This document shows, one piece after another, positions 15,763 through 23,239 of a DNA stretch of 39,718 nucleotides. Source of the stretch: Microbacterium sp. MYb54 (lineage in GTDB: Bacteria > Actinomycetota > Actinomycetes > Actinomycetales > Microbacteriaceae); assembly GCF_002979515.1 (NCBI RefSeq), contig NZ_PCPA01000029.1, forward strand, positions 1-39,718, given 5' to 3'. The first letter of the stretch is position 1. Every line of letters starts with the position of its first letter. The position numbers and the translations under genes are program-made. The notes beneath the pieces were generated by a model that was not told the DNA's origin, ran no database searches, and worked only from the letters and a program-made list of their open reading frames with translations.

Positions 15763-16269
15763 ATGTCGAAAGTCATCACGGGCCGCATGACCCACCGCCA
15801 CGAGGGCGAGCTCGTCGTGTTCCACATCGGGATGCAGATCAACCGCTGGTGGCGCCCCGACCTGTGGATGCCGGCCTTCTTCGCCATGCCGGGGATGCTG
15901 CGCGAACTCAGCACCGACCCCGACTCGGGCATGCTCGGCTACCACCTGCTATTCGGCTCAGGCGGACCCTACGTCGTGCAGTACTGGTCATCGGTCGACA
16001 AGCTCTACGCCTACGCGTCCAGCCCGAACCAGGAACACCGCCCCGCCTGGACCGCCTTCAACCGCGCAGCCCGCAAGGCTCCGGGTGCGGTCGGCATCTG
16101 GCACGAGACCTTCCGCGTCGACACCGCCGAGAGCGTGTACGTCTCGACCAAGCCGATGGGGCTGCCAAAGGCCACGGAGTTGGTCGAGGTACCGCGGCGT
16201 CAGGACCGGGCGCAGGCGCGGTTCGCGGAGGGGCGGACGGAAGCTACGAAGTCCGAGCCGGCGCAGTAG
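15763..16269 (+). CDS. DUF4188 domain protein, 168 aa
   Basis: Typical DUF4188 features are present: MSKVITGRMTHRHEGELVVF, then GMQINRWWRPDLWMPAF, MLGYHLLFG, VVQYWSS and IWHETF. The fold resembles ABM/monooxygenase-like alpha-beta barrels, and related proteins are sometimes described as phenylacetaldoxime-dehydratase- or monooxygenase-like; the reaction is unknown. ATG 15763 has AAGGAG 7 nt upstream. The gene sits under the GATAG/CTATC operator and is presumably controlled by the divergent MerR protein. The C-terminus (about 150-168) is charged and disordered. A 7-bp hairpin overlaps the stop codon. Confidence 0.85.
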   Translation: MSKVITGRMTHRHEGELVVFHIGMQINRWWRPDLWMPAFFAMPGMLRELSTDPDSGMLGYHLLFGSGGPYVVQYWSSVDKLYAYASSPNQEHRPAWTAFNRAARKAPGAVGIWHETFRVDTAESVYVSTKPMGLPKATELVEVPRRQDRAQARFAEGRTEATKSEPAQ

Positions 16270-16288
16270 GCGCCTCCTCTCGGCGCCT
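16268..16288 (+). terminator. Hairpin at the end of the DUF4188 gene
   Basis: AGGCGCC (16268-16274), a 7-nt loop and GGCGCCT (16282-16288) pair perfectly and overlap the stop codon. There is no T-run after it, so termination strength is uncertain. Confidence 0.4.
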
Positions 16289-16318
16289 CGCTCGACGAAC
16301 GATCACCGAAGAACCCAC

Positions 16319-16324
16319 TACCCT
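16319..16324 (+). promoter_or_regulatory. -10 element, leaderless start of HAD gene
   Basis: TACCCT followed by 6 nt and the ATG at 16331. Confidence 0.5.
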
Positions 16325-16330
16325 CGCACC

Positions 16331-16759
16331 ATGCCCACCGATCGCCCTCGCGCCTGGATCTTCGACGTCGACGGCACCCTCGCCCTCATCGGCGACCGCT
16401 CGCCGTACGACATGCGCAACGTGTCGATCGACACCCCGAACCACCCTGTCGTCGTCGCAGCTCAGGCGTTCGCCGCCCACCCCGACGTCGATGCCCTCAT
16501 CGTCGTCTCAGGCCGCGACGAGACCGCCCGTCGCGCCACCGAGGCCTGGCTGACGTTCAACGAGATCCCGTTCGACCGCCTCCTGCTCCGCCGCACGGGA
16601 GACCAGCGCGCCGACAACATCGTCAAGGCCGAGATCTACGACGCCCACATCGAACCGCACTTCACCGTCATCGGCGTCGTAGACGACCGCCGGAGCGTGG
16701 TCGAGATGTGGCGCTCGCGCGGCCTGGTCTGCTTCCAGGTGGCCGACGGGGACTTCTAG
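16331..16759 (+). CDS. HAD-superfamily phosphatase (polynucleotide kinase 3'-phosphatase-like), 142 aa
   Basis: Motif I is WIFDVDGTLA with D12 (nucleophile) and D14. Motif II is LIVVSGRDETAR, and the metal-binding acid pair is in VIGVVDDRRSVVEMW. The size and the phrase WIFDVDGTLA...VSGR match stand-alone relatives of the phosphatase domain of T4/PNKP-type polynucleotide kinases. These remove 3'-phosphates from nucleic acids or small phosphate esters. No kinase domain is attached. It is preceded by a leaderless-type -10. Substrate unproven. Confidence 0.82.
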   Translation: MPTDRPRAWIFDVDGTLALIGDRSPYDMRNVSIDTPNHPVVVAAQAFAAHPDVDALIVVSGRDETARRATEAWLTFNEIPFDRLLLRRTGDQRADNIVKAEIYDAHIEPHFTVIGVVDDRRSVVEMWRSRGLVCFQVADGDF

Positions 16760-17141
16760 ATTTCGGTTCGCGACCAGCGCCCAGCTCGCTTCGCTTGCCT
16801 CCGCTCGGAAGCTCAAATGCTGAACCCGGTTGATCGGTCGGTTAATCACCCGGGCACCGAACACTCCGCGTACGTCAGACCGTTCGGCGCGAAGTCCTTC
16901 ACCTCTTCGGCAAGCTCTGAGCTACTTCCGCACTATCGAAGACACCGCAAAAGCCGAGGTCACCACCCTCATCGTCGATCACGATTCAGACATCAGACGC
17001 GGGCACGCTGGCGCATCGACTCGTGCTACTCCCGCGAGTGGCCACGCCGCCCCCGCCCGAGGCGTCGATCGAATGCTGCTGTTTCGACTGTTGAGGCATC
17101 TGCGGGATGGAAGTGTCCGTGAGCGCCCATAGAGTCGGAGC
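16760..17141. other. Intergenic stretch without a recognised gene
   Basis: About 380 nt. Short reading frames cross it (for example 16830-17132), but none shows a family motif, a start signal or stable coding character. It ends with the TAGAGT promoter of the next gene. I see nothing else in it. Confidence 0.4.
17130..17135 (+). promoter_or_regulatory. -10 element, leaderless start
   Basis: TAGAGT followed by 6 nt and the ATG at 17142. The intervening bases contain GGAG, but too close to act as a ribosome binding site. Confidence 0.45.
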
Positions 17142-17579
17142 ATGATCCAACTCTGGAGCGCCATCGCGGTCGCTTTGCTCACCGTCGTTGTCGGCCCTCT
17201 GTTGAGGGGCGAAGTGAGCGGCAAGCTCCACAAGCGGATCGCGGCTCACGCCGACCTCAGGGAGAAGCTCGAAGGGAACAAGGTTGCGCTCACGGATCTC
17301 GACGATCTCCTCAACGAGGAAGTGAAAGTACTTCGCGACCGCGAGGTGTATCGTCTCACCCGCCAACTCAACGGTGGAAATGTCGCCGCACTCGTCATCG
17401 TCGCACTCGTCGGCGGTGCGATCGTGTACGGGTTGGTTTCTGGAGGGCTTGCGCTTCAGGGGTCGCTCTGGAGCATTGCGCTCTATGTCGCCGCCGCACT
17501 TGTCGGACTCTTCGCGATCGCACTGGCGGCCGTTGGCTTGCGAACGCTCTATGAACCGCGCAAGCAGACGAAGAATTAG
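17142..17579 (+). CDS. Hypothetical membrane protein, 145 aa
   Basis: Three hydrophobic segments are visible: an N-terminal helix (about 4-21, WSAIAVALLTVVVGPLL) and two near the C-terminus (about 80-102 and 107-130). Between the first and second lies a charged, probably cytoplasmic helical region (KLHKRIAAHADLREKLEGNK, then DLDDLLNEEVKVLRDREVYRL). No family recognised. It is convergent with the TetR gene at 17596, 16 nt away. Confidence 0.7.
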   Translation: MIQLWSAIAVALLTVVVGPLLRGEVSGKLHKRIAAHADLREKLEGNKVALTDLDDLLNEEVKVLRDREVYRLTRQLNGGNVAALVIVALVGGAIVYGLVSGGLALQGSLWSIALYVAAALVGLFAIALAAVGLRTLYEPRKQTKN

Positions 17580-17595
17580 AAGAGTCTAAGCGTCC

Positions 17596-18165
17596 TTACG
17601 CCGCAATCCCCCGCAGCAATCGCACCACGGTCTCCTCGACCCGCTCCGCGCTCAACGGCTGCCCGATCAGCGCGGAGTACGACGCCATCGCGATGAACTG
17701 ATCCGCGATCGCCGCAGCATCCACATCCGCCCGCACATCCCCGTCGGCACGCCCGCGCGACACCCGCTCGGCGACCCACTCGCGGATCGGCGCCGCCAGC
17801 CGCTCGTTCAATACGAGCCCCAGCTCGGGATCAGCCGCCGTCACCTCGATCAGCGCCCGGGCCAGCGCAACACCCTCGGGTCGAGCCAACCCGTCAGACA
17901 TCGCCGAGAACCACGCCCGCAAATCTGCCCCGAGGTCGGCTGTCATCGGCACCGACACCTCGGCTCCCGGCAGAGCACCCTCGAGCAACGCCTCTCCGAG
18001 GATCGCGGCCTTCGACGGCCACCACCGGTAGATCGTCTGCTTCGAGACCTCTGCCGACTCTGCGAGACCCTCGATCGTCACGGCCTCGTAGCCGTCTGCG
18101 GCGAGCGCGCGACGCATCGCCTCCAGCACGGACTGGCGGGCTTTCTCACTGCGAGGACGGGGCAC
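17596..18165 (-). CDS. TetR/AcrR-family repressor, 189 aa
   Basis: The N-terminal helix-turn-helix (about 5-50) contains VTIEGLAESAEVSKQTIYRW and PSKAAILGEALLEG, the usual TetR core. The C-terminal ligand/dimer domain shows no specific signature. I chose GTG 18165 because TACGCT (18177-18172, minus strand) lies 6 nt upstream, giving a leaderless start, and the protein then begins VPRPRSEKARQ as related repressors do. An in-frame ATG at 18198 would place the promoter inside the gene. Divergent from the SDR gene, its likely target. Confidence 0.85.
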   Translation of the reverse strand: MPRPRSEKARQSVLEAMRRALAADGYEAVTIEGLAESAEVSKQTIYRWWPSKAAILGEALLEGALPGAEVSVPMTADLGADLRAWFSAMSDGLARPEGVALARALIEVTAADPELGLVLNERLAAPIREWVAERVSRGRADGDVRADVDAAAIADQFIAMASYSALIGQPLSAERVEETVVRLLRGIAA

Positions 18166-18171
18166 CTTCCG

Positions 18172-18188
18172 AGCGTACTCAGGCGTAC
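18172..18188. promoter_or_regulatory. -10 of the TetR gene with GCGTAC direct repeats
   Basis: GCGTAC occurs at 18173-18178 and 18183-18188, one helical turn apart. The first copy overlaps TACGCT, the -10 of the TetR gene. A repressor binding here could shut off its own gene and act on the divergent SDR promoter. Confidence 0.35.
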
Positions 18189-18248
18189 ACTGGAACATAA
18201 GTAGACGCACCGTTGCGAAACTAGAAAACCCGAACAAGGAGAAAGAGC

Positions 18249-19250
18249 ATGGCCCTCACCGCACACTCCACCATCGGCGACTGGATGAACGACCCGACCG
18301 GCGGGCCCCTCATCCGCGGACTCTTCCAGCAGACGGGCGCCGACCCCGAGCTCCTCACCCCCGTGCTGGGCCTTCCGCTTCAGCAGCTCGTCGCGATGAG
18401 CCAGGGCGCCATGCCCCAGTCGGTCGTCGACGACCTCGTGCGCGCGGCCAACGGCGGCGAGATTCCCGAAGACGACGCCTCCGAGGGCTGGACCGAGAAG
18501 GTCACCTCCGGCCGCTTCGCCGGCAAGACCGTGATCGTCACGGGCGCAGCATCCGGCATCGGCAAGGCCACCGCCTCGCGCATCGCCCGCGAAGGCGGAC
18601 GCGTGATCGCGAGCGACATCGCCGCCGAGAAGCTCGATGCGCTCAAGGCCGAGCTCCCGGAGGCCGACATCGTTACTGTCGCCGGCGACCTCACCAAGCA
18701 GGACGCGATCGACGCCGTCCTCACCGCTGCGGGCGACCGCATCGACGGCCTCGCGAACGTCGCCGGCATCAACGACGACTTCTCCCCGGCGGGCGAGACC
18801 CCCGACGCCGTCTGGGACCGCGTGATCGCGATCAACCTGACCGCTCCGTTCAAGCTCATGCGCGCGGTCATCCCCGTCATGGAAGCTGCCGGGCGCGGCG
18901 CGATCCTCAACGTGTCGAGCGAGGCGGGCCTGCGCGGCAACGCCTCAGGCAACGCCTACACGGCCAGCAAGCACGGCATCATCGGCGTCACCAAGTCGGC
19001 GGCCTTCATGTACGGACCGAAGGGCATCCGCGTGAACTCCGTCGCCCCGGGCGGCGTCGCCACCGGCATCCCGATGCCCCCGAACATGTCGGAGTACGGC
19101 TCCGGCCGCCTGGCTCCTTTCCAGCAGTCGATCCCGACCGTGGCGATGGCCGAGCACCTGGCGGCATCCATCACGTTCCTGCTGTCGGACGACGCCGTGA
19201 ACATCAACGGCGCCATCCTCGCCTCGGACGGCGGATGGTCGGTGCAGTAA
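18249..19250 (+). CDS. SDR-family NAD(P)-dependent oxidoreductase with N-terminal extension, 333 aa
   Basis: Residues 1-88 form an extra helical domain (TIGDWMNDPTGGPLIRGLF, LGLPLQQLVAMSQGAMPQSV) seen in some actinobacterial SDRs. The Rossmann fold follows with the cofactor loop TGAASGIGK (98-106), the NVAGIND-type motif, catalytic S223/S224 (NVSSEAG), Y237 and K241 (YTASKHG). The C-terminal SDDAVNINGAILASDGGW is typical. The enzyme should oxidise an alcohol or reduce a ketone in the cytoplasm; the substrate is not evident. AAGGAGA precedes the ATG. The divergent TetR gene probably represses it. A strong hairpin follows. Confidence 0.92.
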   Translation: MALTAHSTIGDWMNDPTGGPLIRGLFQQTGADPELLTPVLGLPLQQLVAMSQGAMPQSVVDDLVRAANGGEIPEDDASEGWTEKVTSGRFAGKTVIVTGAASGIGKATASRIAREGGRVIASDIAAEKLDALKAELPEADIVTVAGDLTKQDAIDAVLTAAGDRIDGLANVAGINDDFSPAGETPDAVWDRVIAINLTAPFKLMRAVIPVMEAAGRGAILNVSSEAGLRGNASGNAYTASKHGIIGVTKSAAFMYGPKGIRVNSVAPGGVATGIPMPPNMSEYGSGRLAPFQQSIPTVAMAEHLAASITFLLSDDAVNINGAILASDGGWSVQ

Positions 19251-19267
19251 GCCGCACCCGCGAGACC

Positions 19268-19299
19268 AACGCCCCGCCGACCCGAACGGCGGGGCGTTT
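19268..19299 (+). terminator. Rho-independent terminator after the SDR gene
   Basis: AACGCCCCGCCG (19268-19279), a 7-nt loop and CGGCGGGGCGTT (19287-19298) pair perfectly over 12 bp and end in TTT. The same stem recurs after the peptidase gene at 21880-21909. Confidence 0.85.
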
Positions 19300-19468
19300 C
19301 GCGTATCCGGACGCATGCGCGACACGCTCGCAGCCCCACCACGCGCGCACATCCGCCAGGATATGTATCGGAAACACACTCCCCCTAGATTCAGAGAACT
19401 GGCCACAAGCCTCCCCGCACCACGACGACGTGACCGGTCGCCCGCGTTCTGCCTATCCGAAAGCACCC

Positions 19469-21859
19469 ATGCCTCGACTGACCGCTGCCAGCCGTCGACG
19501 ATTGATCGCGATTCTTCCGATCACCGCTCTCCTCGCCGGATCCCTCCTCGCGACCTCCCTGCCCGCTGCCGCCGCCGACTCCATCGCCGGGCCTCGCACC
19601 TCTGGCGACCCGATGTTCCCGAACGTCGGCAACGGCGGCTACGACGCCCTCGACTACGACGTCTCCCTCAGCTGGAGCCCGACCGGTGTCGCCGACGGAC
19701 TGGTCACCGGTGAAATCACCACCGCCACGACGACGATGACCGCCCGCGCCCTCGCCCCGCTGCACCAGTTCTCCCTCGACTTCGAAGGCATGACGGTCTC
19801 CAGGGTGACCGTCAACGGCGTCCCGGCCAGCTGGTCGCGCGACATCAACCCGGCCACGGACAAGTACAAGCTCACCGTCACGCTGCCGACCCCGGTCGAC
19901 GGGGAGTTCACGGTCGCCGTCACCTACAGCGGCACACCGGTGGTCCACGTCGACAGCGACGGCGCCTTCGAGGGCTGGAACGGCACGAACGACGGCGCGA
20001 TCCTCCTCGGACAGCCGATCGGCGCGATGGCGGGCTTCCCCCACAACAACACCCCGAGCGACAAGGCGACCTACACGATCTCGGTGGATGCCCCGTCGGT
20101 GCTCGCCGACGTGTCCGGCGTGCAGGGTGACGCGGCCGTCGCCAGCAACGGCGAACTGCAGTCGAAGACCGTCTCGGGCGACCGCACCACCTGGGTGTGG
20201 CGTCAGGACAAGCCGATGGCCTCAGAGCTCGCGGTCATCGCGATCGGGCGCTTCGACGTGATCGAGGGCTCGATCACTCTGTCCGACGGCCGTACCATCC
20301 CCTCCTGGTCCTTCATGGACTCGGGCCTCAGCGATGCCAACAAGACCACCATCCGCAACCGGGTCGCGCAGCTCGAGATCATCACCCGAAACCTCGAGAG
20401 CATGTACGGGCCCTACCCCGGCAACAGCACGGGCGTGATCGTCGACACCGTTCCCAGCGGCGTCAACTACGCACTCGAGACGCAGGACCGATCGTTCTTC
20501 CCGAGCGTGGGATCCGTCAACGGCAACACCCTCATCCATGAGCTCGTCCACCAGTGGTACGGCAACAACGTCGCCCCGACGACCTGGACCGATATCTGGA
20601 TCGGCGAGGGCATGGCCACCTGGGGACCGACCCACTACAACAGCGCCGCGGGCTTCGGTGCGGGCGCGAGCACCGAGCAGAACTACTTCAACTCGTGGAA
20701 CAACAAGGCCTCGTCGAGCGCGGACTGGGACATCCCCCCGGGGGCGCAGACCGCCTCGAATACGCTCTACGACTACCAGACCTACACCCGTAGCGCCCAG
20801 TTCTGGGAAGCGCTGAAGATCTCGATCGGCGACGACGCCTTCTTCACCCTGATCAAGGAATGGCAGACGCGCTTCGAAGGACAGAGCCGCACCAGCGCCG
20901 ACCTCAAGGCCCTCGCCGAAGAGATCTCCGGACGCGACATCACCGCACTCTGGAACGACTGGATCCTCGAGCCCGGCAAGCCCGCCTGGCCCGACAAGCT
21001 GTCGGTGTCTCTGACGGCCCCCGCGGAACCTCTCGGCGTCGGTGACACCGCCACCTACACCCTCAGCGCCGCGAACACGGGTCGGGTGCCGCTCGCCTCG
21101 TCTGTGGTGACGGTCGACCTCAGCGATGTGCTGTCTCGGGCGACTTTGGCACCCTTGCCGGTCGGCATGACCCTCGACGGCACCACCCTGACCTGGAACG
21201 TGCCCGCGGGCGTCGCCCCGGCAGCGATGGTGGACGTCACGTTCACGATCGAGGTCGACGAGGATGCACCGAGCGGTGCGTTCTCGGCGACCGCGCGCGT
21301 CGCGAGCCTCGGCGGCACCTGCATCACCTGCGTGGCCGATCTGACGGTCCTGGAGGCGCTCGCACCGACGACACCTCCGACGATCACGGGCACCGCCGCC
21401 GTCGGCCAGACGCTGACCGCGACCTCGGAGGGCTGGCCGGCCGGTACGTCGCTCAGCTACTCCTGGGAGATCGACGGCGAACCGGTCGTGAGCCTGGCCC
21501 GTGCGGCCGCGCCGAGCGCCCAGTTCGTCATTCCGGCGAGCGCCCTCGGCAAGCAGATCACCGTCACCGTGACCGGAACGCTCGCCGGGTTCCTCAGCAG
21601 CTCGGTGACGAGTGCGGCCACCGCGGCCGTGGGTCCTGCCCTCACGCCGGGCGGTGGAACCACCACCCCGGGCGGTGGAACCACGACTCCGGGCGGAGGA
21701 GCCACGACTCCCGGCGGTGGAGCTGATCCCGGCACCGGCCAGCTCGGTCAGACGGGTGCGGAGCTGCCCATCGGCGGCGCGGTCGTCGGCCTGCTGCTGC
21801 TCCTGCTGGGCGGAGCATTCGTCGCCCACCGTCGTCGCCACCGCATCGACGCCGCGTAG
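19469..21859 (+). CDS. Secreted M1-family metallopeptidase with sortase-like C-terminal anchor, 796 aa
   Basis: A signal peptide spans about 1-36 (basic start, hydrophobic core, cut near AAAADS). The M1 beta-saddle domain comes first, then the catalytic domain with HELVHQWYGN (zinc ligands H357 and H361, catalytic E358), third ligand E380 in WIGEGMATW, and an equivalent of the aminopeptidase exopeptidase motif in GVNYALETQ (331-339). C-terminal Ig-like domains follow, then four TPGGG repeats. The tail LGQTG, a hydrophobic helix (GGAVVGLLLLLLGGAFVA) and HRRRHR resemble a variant LPxTG sorting signal. It should be cell-wall or membrane bound and trim peptides outside the cell. ATG 19469 begins the signal peptide; longer frames upstream are not credible. 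Confidence 0.92.
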   Translation: MPRLTAASRRRLIAILPITALLAGSLLATSLPAAAADSIAGPRTSGDPMFPNVGNGGYDALDYDVSLSWSPTGVADGLVTGEITTATTTMTARALAPLHQFSLDFEGMTVSRVTVNGVPASWSRDINPATDKYKLTVTLPTPVDGEFTVAVTYSGTPVVHVDSDGAFEGWNGTNDGAILLGQPIGAMAGFPHNNTPSDKATYTISVDAPSVLADVSGVQGDAAVASNGELQSKTVSGDRTTWVWRQDKPMASELAVIAIGRFDVIEGSITLSDGRTIPSWSFMDSGLSDANKTTIRNRVAQLEIITRNLESMYGPYPGNSTGVIVDTVPSGVNYALETQDRSFFPSVGSVNGNTLIHELVHQWYGNNVAPTTWTDIWIGEGMATWGPTHYNSAAGFGAGASTEQNYFNSWNNKASSSADWDIPPGAQTASNTLYDYQTYTRSAQFWEALKISIGDDAFFTLIKEWQTRFEGQSRTSADLKALAEEISGRDITALWNDWILEPGKPAWPDKLSVSLTAPAEPLGVGDTATYTLSAANTGRVPLASSVVTVDLSDVLSRATLAPLPVGMTLDGTTLTWNVPAGVAPAAMVDVTFTIEVDEDAPSGAFSATARVASLGGTCITCVADLTVLEALAPTTPPTITGTAAVGQTLTATSEGWPAGTSLSYSWEIDGEPVVSLARAAAPSAQFVIPASALGKQITVTVTGTLAGFLSSSVTSAATAAVGPALTPGGGTTTPGGGTTTPGGGATTPGGGADPGTGQLGQTGAELPIGGAVVGLLLLLLGGAFVAHRRRHRIDAA
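21646..21730 (+). repeat. TPGGG-encoding tandem repeat
   Basis: Four near-identical units of about 21 nt encode the TPGGG-rich spacer between the Ig-like domains and the anchor of the M1 peptidase. Copy number is likely to vary between strains. Confidence 0.65.
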
Positions 21860-21879
21860 GACTTCACCAGTACGCAACA

Positions 21880-21909
21880 GAACGCCCCGCCGACCTCGGC
21901 GGGGCGTTC
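21880..21909 (+). terminator. Terminator hairpin after the M1 peptidase
   Basis: GAACGCCCCGCCG pairs with CGGCGGGGCGTTC around an ACCT loop. It lacks a long T-run but has a stem nearly identical to the terminator at 19268. Confidence 0.7.
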
Positions 21910-21959
21910 GGCGTCAACGCTCGATGTCGTCAAAGCGACGAAGCCGGCCCTACTCCCTG

Positions 21960-22118
21960 TCAGCTCGGACCGGACTGTCTGTCCCGCGCCGTCGCCTGAC
22001 GGTGTGAAGTCAGCGCCGCGCGCACGGCCGAGTAGATCACCAGCCACAGGATGAGGATCCCGATCAGGACGAACGCGATGTTGAGAAGGAAGAGGGGAAG
22101 CAGAGAGTCGGCGAACAT
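21960..22118 (-). CDS. Small membrane protein, 52 aa
   Basis: The frame translates as MFADSLLPLFLLNIAFVLIG, then ILILWLVIYSAVRAA, with a short basic tail ending in QSGPS. The single membrane helix (about 7-29) and TGAGG ahead of the ATG support a real gene. It fills the gap between the peptidase terminator and the BKACE gene. Function unknown. Confidence 0.6.
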   Translation of the reverse strand: MFADSLLPLFLLNIAFVLIGILILWLVIYSAVRAALTSHRQATARDRQSGPS

Positions 22119-22153
22119 GGCCTCAGGATGACGCAGTTCGCGGTGCGTTGCGG

Positions 22154-22915
22154 TCAGGCTCCCCGCATCCGCCCCACCGCTGCGCGCACCAGAGCCGCAT
22201 TCCCCGGCGCGGTGCTCCCGTCGGGAAGGAGCAGAGTGTCTTCCAACCCGATCCGCGAAGCCACCCCGAGCTCGACCGCCAGATCGAACACCGGCCAGGT
22301 CGAACCTTCCTCTCCATGCAGCAGGATCGGAAGGCCAAGTTCTTCGAGCTCGACGTGCGCGATCATCGCCTCGGCATGATCTCGCACCGTCTGCGCCGGC
22401 TCATCGGGCAACTCGATCAGCACCCGCAAGCAGTCTCCTCGCACGGGCGAACGCTTCCACACTTCAAATCCGGCGGCGTCCCACAACCCGGCTTCAACCG
22501 CGACTCCACGCCGCAGCAGCAGTGCGGCCACCTCGTCGGCACCGGCCTCATGCCAGTTGACGGATGCGTGATCAGGCAGTTCCGTCCAGGCCTCGATCGC
22601 GGCAAGGCGACGCTCGACGTCGGGTTCGGCCCACGCTCCTGTGGTCACCCCGACCGGCACACCAGGGCTTGCCGCCCGGATCGCCCATACCCAACGCGCG
22701 ACATCATCGGCGGCGAGACTGTCTCGGCCTGTCGCATCCTTCGGGTGGACATGCACCTCGTGCGCGCCGGCAGCCACTGCCCGCGCGGCGTCGTCGGCGA
22801 CCACAGTCGCATCAGCGCTCAACCACGGGTGCTCGACCGCATCGCGGGCGCCGTTGACGCATGCCTGCAACAGCATCCTTCGCTCGGCGTCGGAATCAGG
22901 ACCAGCCGACGTCAT
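22154..22915 (-). CDS. BKACE-family protein (3-keto-5-aminohexanoate cleavage enzyme-like, DUF849), 253 aa
   Basis: BKACE enzymes condense a beta-keto acid with acetyl-CoA to yield acetoacetate and a new CoA ester. Visible family features are HVHPKDATGRDSL (zinc and substrate binding), VPVGVTTGAW, SVNWHEAGADEV, and the C-terminal LHGEEGSTWPVFDLAVELG with RIGLEDTLLLPDG. The protein is somewhat short for the family but keeps all these blocks. The start overlaps the stop of the DUF2188 gene by 4 nt (ATGA); MLLQACVNGARD, 13 residues in, is an alternative start that matches relatives. Exact substrate unknown. Confidence 0.85.
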   Translation of the reverse strand: MTSAGPDSDAERRMLLQACVNGARDAVEHPWLSADATVVADDAARAVAAGAHEVHVHPKDATGRDSLAADDVARWVWAIRAASPGVPVGVTTGAWAEPDVERRLAAIEAWTELPDHASVNWHEAGADEVAALLLRRGVAVEAGLWDAAGFEVWKRSPVRGDCLRVLIELPDEPAQTVRDHAEAMIAHVELEELGLPILLHGEEGSTWPVFDLAVELGVASRIGLEDTLLLPDGSTAPGNAALVRAAVGRMRGA

Positions 22916-23142
22916 CGGCCGATCAGCTCGCGCGGGTGCAGGTCGTAGGCGTGGGAGTCCGTCGATGGACCCTCTTCGGTGCGCACAGTGTGCTCGACCT
23001 GACGCGCGACCGCCGCGCTGCGACCGACCTTCACCGCCTCGTCTTCGCTCACGAAGCTACTGCCCAACGTCTGCGATTCACCCTCGATGCGGTTGAACCA
23101 GATGCCATTGCGGTGGAACGTCTCGATATCGCCTGCAGCCAT
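22912..23142 (-). CDS. DUF2188 protein, 76 aa
   Basis: A small protein of the DUF2188 type: FHRNGIWFNRIEGESQTLGS, then DEAVKVGRSAAVARQVEHTV. The family is common, small and of unknown function. I start it at ATG 23142 with GAAGGGA upstream. Its end overlaps the BKACE start (ATGA), so the two are co-translated. Confidence 0.75.
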   Translation of the reverse strand: MAAGDIETFHRNGIWFNRIEGESQTLGSSFVSEDEAVKVGRSAAVARQVEHTVRTEEGPSTDSHAYDLHPRELIGR

Positions 23143-23239
23143 GAGGGATCCCTTCTCTCGCATCCCTTTCTACGTCAGACGACCGACATCGAAGAAGCCC
23201 CTTGACAGCCTTTGCGCCGGCATCCGGACACGCCGTCGA

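Noticed and set aside
16830..17132. A 100-residue frame in the gap before 17142
   Set aside because: Shifting character, no start signal, and its end runs into the promoter of the next gene.
20222..21877. A 551-codon antisense frame opposite the M1 peptidase
   Set aside because: Arg/Gly/Ala-rich shadow of the real gene with no family signal.
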